Of a stretch of 64,000 nt of DNA, positions 59,710-64,000 are shown in pieces. A program made the position numbers and the translations under genes. Location: contig DATKXU010000051.1 of assembly GCA_035528905.1 (NCBI GenBank), positions 11,810 through 75,809 of the forward strand. Direction: 5' to 3'. Every line of letters begins with the position of its first letter. Position 1 is the stretch's first letter. Under the pieces are notes generated by a model that was given only the letters and a program-made list of their open reading frames with translations, did not search any database and was not told the origin of the DNA. Source of the DNA: DATKXU01 sp035528905 (GTDB lineage: Bacteria; Armatimonadota; UBA5829; DTJY01).

Positions 59710-61870
59710 TTCCGTCCCCGCCAACCTTCTTGCCCTCCGCAGCAGGCGGCTCAGGGTACTCGATCCGAGCATGGAGCATACTCGTCAAGGATCTGACAAA
59801 CGAGTCCCTGATCCTGCTTATATCCTTGAACGTCAGCTCCGACTCATCGAGCTGGCCGTCCAGGAGCTTCTCTGAAATGATTCCCTCGACCGTGCTCTCG
59901 ATCTGCCCTGGTGTAGGTTTAGACAGGCTGCGCGAAGCGGCCTCGACTGCATCGGCGAGCATCAGCAGGGCGGCCTCGACGCTCTGGGGCTTCCGGCCCT
60001 CGTAGCGAAACTGCTGCTCCAGCGCCGACGAGGCGTCCGTTCCCTCGCCGGCCGCCTGATTGTAGAAATACCTGACCAGACTGGTCCCGTGATGTTGGCT
60101 CATCAGCTCGCAGATCAGCGGCGGAAGCTTGTACTCTCGCGCCAGATCCAAGCCGTCCTTTATGTGTGACCTGATCACCAGAGCGCTCAGCGAGGGATTC
60201 AGGCGATCGTGCACGTTCTCCACATGCTGGTTCTCGACGAAGAACTGCGGGCGCTTCATCTTGCCCACATCGTGATAATAGGATGCAACGCGCACGAGAA
60301 GCGCATCCGCACCGATGACCTCCGCTGCGCCCGCTGCTATGTTTCCCACAAATACGCTGTGACTATATGTGCCCGGGGCCTCCATCAGCAGACGCTTCAG
60401 CATGGGATTATTGGTATCGGAGAGCTCTAACAAACGAAGATGGGTGGTGATTCCGAACGGCTTTTCAAGCGCTGCCGCCCCCATCCAGAATAACATGATG
60501 GAACCGAGTCCTCCCGCTACCGCCCATCCTGAACCGATCAGCAAGTCGCCGGCGCTATCCCCGCTGATCCTTCCTATCAGCCAAACCATCGCGAGATTTG
60601 CCGCGCATACCGCCGCCGCAGCCCGAACCAAATCCGAACGGTGGCGGATATCGGACACCGCGTAGATCGCGACAAGACTGCTCAGCAGCGCCGCCATCGT
60701 CCACCGCAATTCATGATTCATCGCCAGGCCGGACGACGCGGAGAGAAGTGCAACGACCAAGACCGCCACCTGAGGGCTGAGCAAGATCGTCGTCAGCATG
60801 CCTGCCGTGGATATCCAGATCATGGCAAAGTAGCCAAATTGCACACCGCTGAGCGTCAATCCCAGCATCGTGCTGCCCAACTTCAGCCCCAGAACGCTCA
60901 GGACCACGACAAGAGACAGCAACACCAAAAGCTTCGTGGAGGCGAAGATTGGACTATGGTACCGCGCCAGATATACGATAACAAACGTGACAATGCAGCC
61001 GACCAGAAGGCTGATGCAGAGCACCGTCACATAGTCTACCTGCGGGTGACGGAGGCCCAGAGCCATGAACTTATCAATATGTTGGGGTGTTACTCGCTCG
61101 CCGTTGCCTATCACTATATCGCCCAGGAGTATCTGCCGGTACTGCTCTGGAACCAGCCTCCTCTCCCGCTCCTGGGCTTGCCTTGTGCCTTCTTGGTTGA
61201 GGATACGGTTTGCCCTGATGAAACTGCTGCCTATCTCACCAGCAGCGCTGGCGTACTTGCCACGGCCCAGGTGATTGGTGACACGCCGGCGGAACTCCGC
61301 ACGCGCCTCTTGCACATCGTCGGTATCGTCGCGGATTTCGCGGTCCATGATCTCCTTCACAAGGCGTGCACCGGAGTCCTGGATTTCGCCGAATTTAGCG
61401 GGATCAGCAGTCAAAAGGACTTCCAGAGTCCCTTCACTGAGGTCGAGACGAAGATTACGCTTGATGAAGTCCACCTTCGCCGCCGTCGAGGGCAGACTCT
61501 CATCCATTCTGGCATGGCTGAGGATATCGAAGACGTTCGCGACGGACTCGCTTGCCTCGGATGCTGCCTTCGGTACGATCCTGTAGACTCTATCCACGCT
61601 CTTGGCTGCTTCTTCCTGAAGCCGAGTTGTCTCAACCGTGTCTACGTATCGTACCGTCCTGTGGGCGCGTATCTCTGCGGGAGAAACGTCGCCTACCTGA
61701 AGGGAAACCTTGTCCGGAAGAAGGTGTATGGACAGAAGGAACGAAAGGACCAGCACAGTGCCCATGCCAAGAGCCACACGGGAACTGCGCCAGCGGGGTA
61801 TCGCTGGACGCTTCTTCTGGCTTTCCTTCTTGCTGTGTCCCACGCGAACGGGGAATTTGAAGATGCTCAT
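59630..61870 (-). CDS. PgpH-type cyclic-di-AMP phosphodiesterase (7TM-HD)
   Basis: This 746-residue protein has a first helix (VALGMGTVLVLSFLLSIHLL) and an extracellular 7TMR-HDED domain (about residues 60-290). Seven transmembrane helices follow (about 300-500), then a cytoplasmic HD domain with YSHSVFVGNIAAGAAEVIG, SYYHDVGKMKRP and MSQHHGTSLV (metal-binding His/Asp). The architecture matches Listeria PgpH, which degrades c-di-AMP. The ATG at 61870 directly follows the yqeY stop (TGATATG). The C-terminal tail is low-complexity Gly/Lys and overlaps ybeY. Confidence 0.92.
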   Translation of the reverse strand: MSIFKFPVRVGHSKKESQKKRPAIPRWRSSRVALGMGTVLVLSFLLSIHLLPDKVSLQVGDVSPAEIRAHRTVRYVDTVETTRLQEEAAKSVDRVYRIVPKAASEASESVANVFDILSHARMDESLPSTAAKVDFIKRNLRLDLSEGTLEVLLTADPAKFGEIQDSGARLVKEIMDREIRDDTDDVQEARAEFRRRVTNHLGRGKYASAAGEIGSSFIRANRILNQEGTRQAQERERRLVPEQYRQILLGDIVIGNGERVTPQHIDKFMALGLRHPQVDYVTVLCISLLVGCIVTFVIVYLARYHSPIFASTKLLVLLSLVVVLSVLGLKLGSTMLGLTLSGVQFGYFAMIWISTAGMLTTILLSPQVAVLVVALLSASSGLAMNHELRWTMAALLSSLVAIYAVSDIRHRSDLVRAAAAVCAANLAMVWLIGRISGDSAGDLLIGSGWAVAGGLGSIMLFWMGAAALEKPFGITTHLRLLELSDTNNPMLKRLLMEAPGTYSHSVFVGNIAAGAAEVIGADALLVRVASYYHDVGKMKRPQFFVENQHVENVHDRLNPSLSALVIRSHIKDGLDLAREYKLPPLICELMSQHHGTSLVRYFYNQAAGEGTDASSALEQQFRYEGRKPQSVEAALLMLADAVEAASRSLSKPTPGQIESTVEGIISEKLLDGQLDESELTFKDISRIRDSFVRSLTSMLHARIEYPEPPAAEGKKVGGDGSAGKELAAGAGGPEKTGRSRQKLSAG

Positions 61871-61871
61871 A

Positions 61872-62327
61872 TCACACGGAGCTGCTGTCGAGCAGACGGT
61901 CAACGATCTGATTGACCAGCCTCCCGTCTGCTCGGCCACGCACGCGCTGCATCAAGGCACCCATTACTCTGCCTTTGTCAGCCTTGGAGCCAGCTTGCAA
62001 CTCCGAGATCACCTCTTGCGCGATGCCGACGATCTCAGCCTCGTCGAGCTGCTCGGGTAGGTACTGCAACAGAACGTGAAGCTCGGCGGCCTCCTTTTCG
62101 ACAAGGTCGGTTCTACCAGCCTTTTGAAACTGCTCGATGGCCTCGCGGCGCCGTTTGGCTTCCTTGGCCACGCCCTGAATGACCTCATCCTCCGTCAGCG
62201 GCGCCCTTTTGGCGATCTCCATGTTTCGGAGCTCGCTTCGCAGCAGGCGAATCGCTGACAGCCTGAGAGTCTCGCCGGCCTTCAAGGCGGCCTTCATATC
62301 ATCTGCTAATCGTTCCCGCAACGGCAC
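61872..62327 (-). CDS. GatB/YqeY-domain protein
   Basis: This 151-residue helical protein has the YqeY sequence pattern (RLADDMKAALKAGETLRLSA; KGRVMGALMQRVRGRADGRL). It is homologous to the tRNA-binding tail of GatB, but its own role is not settled. I start at the GTG at 62327, with GGAG 7 bases upstream; an earlier GTG at 62351 overlaps that site. It lies between rpsU and pgpH, an order conserved in many bacteria. Confidence 0.9.
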   Translation of the reverse strand: MPLRERLADDMKAALKAGETLRLSAIRLLRSELRNMEIAKRAPLTEDEVIQGVAKEAKRRREAIEQFQKAGRTDLVEKEAAELHVLLQYLPEQLDEAEIVGIAQEVISELQAGSKADKGRVMGALMQRVRGRADGRLVNQIVDRLLDSSSV

Positions 62328-62353
62328 AACATTGCTCCACGGCAGACACACGA

Positions 62354-62542
62354 TTAGTAACGATTACTGCGTGCAATCTTGCGCTTTCGAGCGGCTTCGG
62401 CCTTGCGCTTCTTGTCGCTGGGCTTCTCGTAGTGCTGATGTTCACGAGCTTCCCTGAGAACGCCAGACTGCTCGATTTCTTTCTTGAACCGTCTCAGCAA
62501 GCTATCTAAAGACTCGTTCGGTCGAATCTGGACCTGCGCCAA
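62354..62542 (-). CDS. rpsU: 30S ribosomal protein bS21
   Basis: This 62-residue basic protein has PNESLDSLLRRFKKEIEQSG and a Lys/Arg-rich C-terminus (KPSDKKRKAEAARKRKIA). bS21 helps anchor mRNA in initiation. The start is TTG at 62542, with GGGGGACAC upstream; the protein would begin MAQVQIRPNE. It has a strong promoter 145 bases upstream and leads the yqeY-pgpH-ybeY-dgkA-CNNM set. Confidence 0.95.
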   Translation of the reverse strand: MAQVQIRPNESLDSLLRRFKKEIEQSGVLREAREHQHYEKPSDKKRKAEAARKRKIARSNRY

Positions 62543-62637
62543 ACAGTGTCCCCCCTCTGCATTAGTGTTCAATGTCAACCGGACCAAGCCGGCATACGAC
62601 AACTGGCAGCACAACCGAAGGCTATATTAACAACATT

Positions 62638-62657
62638 AGCTGCGCAGCTGCGCAGCT
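62638..62657. repeat. Perfect 20-base palindrome in the rpsU leader
   Basis: AGCTGCGCAGCTGCGCAGCT reads identically on both strands. It lies between the predicted transcription start (near 62680) and rpsU, so it would be in the mRNA leader. Confidence 0.7.
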
Positions 62658-62686
62658 TCCAGAACGGTTGCCCTCAGTCTGCTAAT

Positions 62687-62716
62687 ATTATACCCTCTAC
62701 TCGCCAGGGCTGTCAA
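62687..62716 (-). promoter_or_regulatory. Strong promoter of rpsU and downstream genes
   Basis: On the minus strand TTGACA (62716-62711) and TATAAT (62692-62687) are consensus hexamers 18 bases apart. Confidence 0.88.
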
Positions 62717-62718
62717 GT

Positions 62719-63063
62719 TTACCCCGGAGGCCAATGCATCGGCCTGCCGCCCAGCACATGGAAGTGCAAATGAGGCACGCTTTGGCCGGCATTCTCTCCC
62801 TGGTTGCCGACCACGCGAAACCCGCTTTCTGCGATGCCCTCGTCTTGCGCCAGCTTTCCGGCGGCCAGCAGAATGCTGCCGACAACATCCTTATCCTCTT
62901 CCGCCAAAGACGTGATCCCGGGAATATGCCGCTTCGGAATGACAAGGATGTGGACAGGCGCGACCGGATTCACATCACGGAAAGCCAGGATCTCATCGTC
63001 CTCGTACACGATCCTGGATGGGATCTCATGATTTGCTATCTTGCAGAATATGCATCCTTCCAT
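62719..63063 (-). CDS. HIT-family nucleotide hydrolase (HinT-like)
   Basis: This 114-residue protein begins MEGCIFCKIANHEIPSRIVY. It has the histidine triad HLHFHVLGG near the C-terminus and a Cys pair (CIFC) at the start that binds zinc in some members. HinT-like enzymes hydrolyse nucleoside phosphoramidates. The ATG at 63063 has GGAGG 6 bases upstream. It lies 53 bases after the MtaB-like gene and ends just before the rpsU promoter. Confidence 0.94.
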   Translation of the reverse strand: MEGCIFCKIANHEIPSRIVYEDDEILAFRDVNPVAPVHILVIPKRHIPGITSLAEEDKDVVGSILLAAGKLAQDEGIAESGFRVVGNQGENAGQSVPHLHFHVLGGRPMHWPPG

Positions 63064-63116
63064 TTCTCGCCTCCAGTGCGTGATACGTGATTCGACTGGC
63101 CACTGACAATCACGCC

Positions 63117-64000
63117 TCAGGCGGATCCGCCCGCGGCGGACCGGCCATTCCTTTCCGCCAACACGCCAAATGCAACGCCCTGGGATGCCCACTCTATCCG
63201 CACATTCACTATCTTCCCCACTAGGTCGCACCCGCCTTCAAAAGCCACCTTTAGGTAATTATCGGTCAGGCCCGACCTGACATTACCATTTGCTCGCTTC
63301 CCCTCTACAAGAACAGACACAGCCGCTCCGAGGAACGCGCTCGCGAACTCTTGACAGCACCGCCGCGATAACTCAATCAAACGCGCACTTCTCCGCTCCT
63401 TCTGAGCGTGGGATACGTCATCCGGCAGCATGGCGGCCGCGGTCTGCGGCCTGACCGAGTACTTGAAGACATGCATTCGGGCGAATTGCATCTCCTCGGC
63501 AAAGGCGTAAGACGTCTCAAACTCGTCATCTGTTTCACCAGGGAAGCCGACCATGATGTCCGTCGTGATGGCTATCCCAGGCACCTTGGCACGAGCTTCC
63601 CGAACGAAGGACGAGAACTCCGCCGTCGTATAAGGCCGGTTCATCCTTGCAAGCACGCCGTCATCACCGCTCTCTAAAGGCACATGGAGATGGCGGCATA
63701 TCTTGCGGCTTCGCGCCATCAGACCCAGCAGCCCCTCATGGACGTCAGTCAGCTCTATCGAACTCAGCCTTATGCGCTCGATGCCCGGCACGCCCGCCAG
63801 GTCCTCCAGCAAACCGACCAGTTCCGCATGCTTATCCTCGTATCGCCCGAGGCGGATGCCCGTGAGCACGATCTCTTTGAATCCACGGCTCGCGAGTTCC
63901 CTTGCTTCCTCGAGCACCTGCCCGTACGGCCTGCTGTACATATCGGGCCTCGCGAAGGGTACGACGCAGTACGAGCAGAATTGGTCACAGCCGTCCTGAA
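63117..64000 (-). CDS. MtaB-type tRNA methylthiotransferase, 5' end cut by window edge
   Basis: The frame is open from the right edge to a stop at 63117, giving 294 residues without a start. The radical-SAM cluster motif is visible right at the edge as GCDQFCSYCVVPFARP (CxxxCxxC). It is followed by FKEIVLTGIRLGRY, ITTDIMVGFPGETDDEFETS and a C-terminal TRAM-like region (SVLVEGKRANGNVRSGLTDN). The CSYCVVPFARP context fits MtaB (threonylcarbamoyladenosine methylthiolation at tRNA position 37) better than MiaB. The N-terminal methylthiotransferase domain lies outside the window. Confidence 0.9.
   Translation of the reverse strand, partial: QDGCDQFCSYCVVPFARPDMYSRPYGQVLEEARELASRGFKEIVLTGIRLGRYEDKHAELVGLLEDLAGVPGIERIRLSSIELTDVHEGLLGLMARSRKICRHLHVPLESGDDGVLARMNRPYTTAEFSSFVREARAKVPGIAITTDIMVGFPGETDDEFETSYAFAEEMQFARMHVFKYSVRPQTAAAMLPDDVSHAQKERRSARLIELSRRCCQEFASAFLGAAVSVLVEGKRANGNVRSGLTDNYLKVAFEGGCDLVGKIVNVRIEWASQGVAFGVLAERNGRSAAGGSA

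Noticed and set aside
1..64000. tRNA, rRNA, tmRNA or RNase P genes
   Set aside because: I scanned for T-loop (GGTTCGAATCC-like), 16S/23S and RNase P landmarks on both strands by eye and saw none; a tRNAscan/Infernal run would be decisive.

Overview
The window is a dense bacterial chromosome segment in GC-rich DNA, with no rRNA, tRNA, prophage, IS element or CRISPR array that I can see. A complete secretin-type (Gram-negative) type IV pilus operon sits beside gene orders common in Firmicutes-like lineages: pyrR-led pyrimidine genes with class 1B pyrDK, lysA/M50/trpS/scpAB/dac/rluB, and mtaB/HIT/rpsU/yqeY/pgpH/ybeY/dgkA. Together with sugar ABC importers, a UroD-like protein and Gfo/Idh and TIM-barrel sugar enzymes, this suggests an uncultured Armatimonadota or related Terrabacteria lineage. 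That placement is an inference from gene content only.

Layout. 0-5 kb: end of a deoxyhypusine-synthase-like gene, then a sugar ABC importer of unusual build (receptor fused to one permease, the other permease carrying a five-repeat extracellular insert). 5-8 kb: accessory genes, including a methyltransferase fused to an Mrr-like nuclease. 8-15 kb: Fe-alcohol dehydrogenase, HU, a Zn-ribbon protein, a ribose-type ABC importer without ATPase, and a Zn-dependent dehydrogenase. 15-16.7 kb: a membrane protein, then a GEMM-I cyclic dinucleotide riboswitch with terminator controlling a 64-residue protein, then a structured intergenic stretch. 17-26.8 kb (minus): pyrR-pyrB-pyrC-Gfo/Idh-carB-pyrK-pyrD-pyrF behind a PyrR attenuator and a clear sigma-70 promoter; carA is absent. 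26.9-27.5 kb: a peroxiredoxin with an in-frame TGA exactly at its peroxidatic cysteine, read here as selenocysteine. 27.8-41.3 kb: lysA, M50 protease, trpS, scpA, scpB, DD-carboxypeptidase, rluB-type pseudouridine synthase, cobalamin/iron-type binding protein and permease, a MacAB-like efflux set and a DUF5665-like protein. 41.5-44.3 kb: UroD-like, nucleotidyltransferase-like and sugar isomerase-like genes. 44.4-55.4 kb (minus): pilM-N-O-P-Q-B-T-C ending in a sigma factor fused to a degenerate GGDEF domain. 55.8-64 kb: pheA (plus), then the minus-strand block mtaB, HIT, rpsU, yqeY, pgpH, ybeY, dgkA-PAP2, CNNM/CorC.

A recurring theme is cyclic dinucleotide signalling. There is a GEMM-I riboswitch, an MshEN (c-di-GMP-binding type) N-terminus on PilB, and, as the last gene of the pilus operon, a sigma factor with a GGDEF domain that has lost its catalytic signature but keeps an RxxD inhibitory-site motif. 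The most interesting proposal is that this sigma factor reads c-di-GMP directly and links pilus status to transcription. The selenocysteine peroxiredoxin and the repeat-bearing ABC permease are the next most notable.
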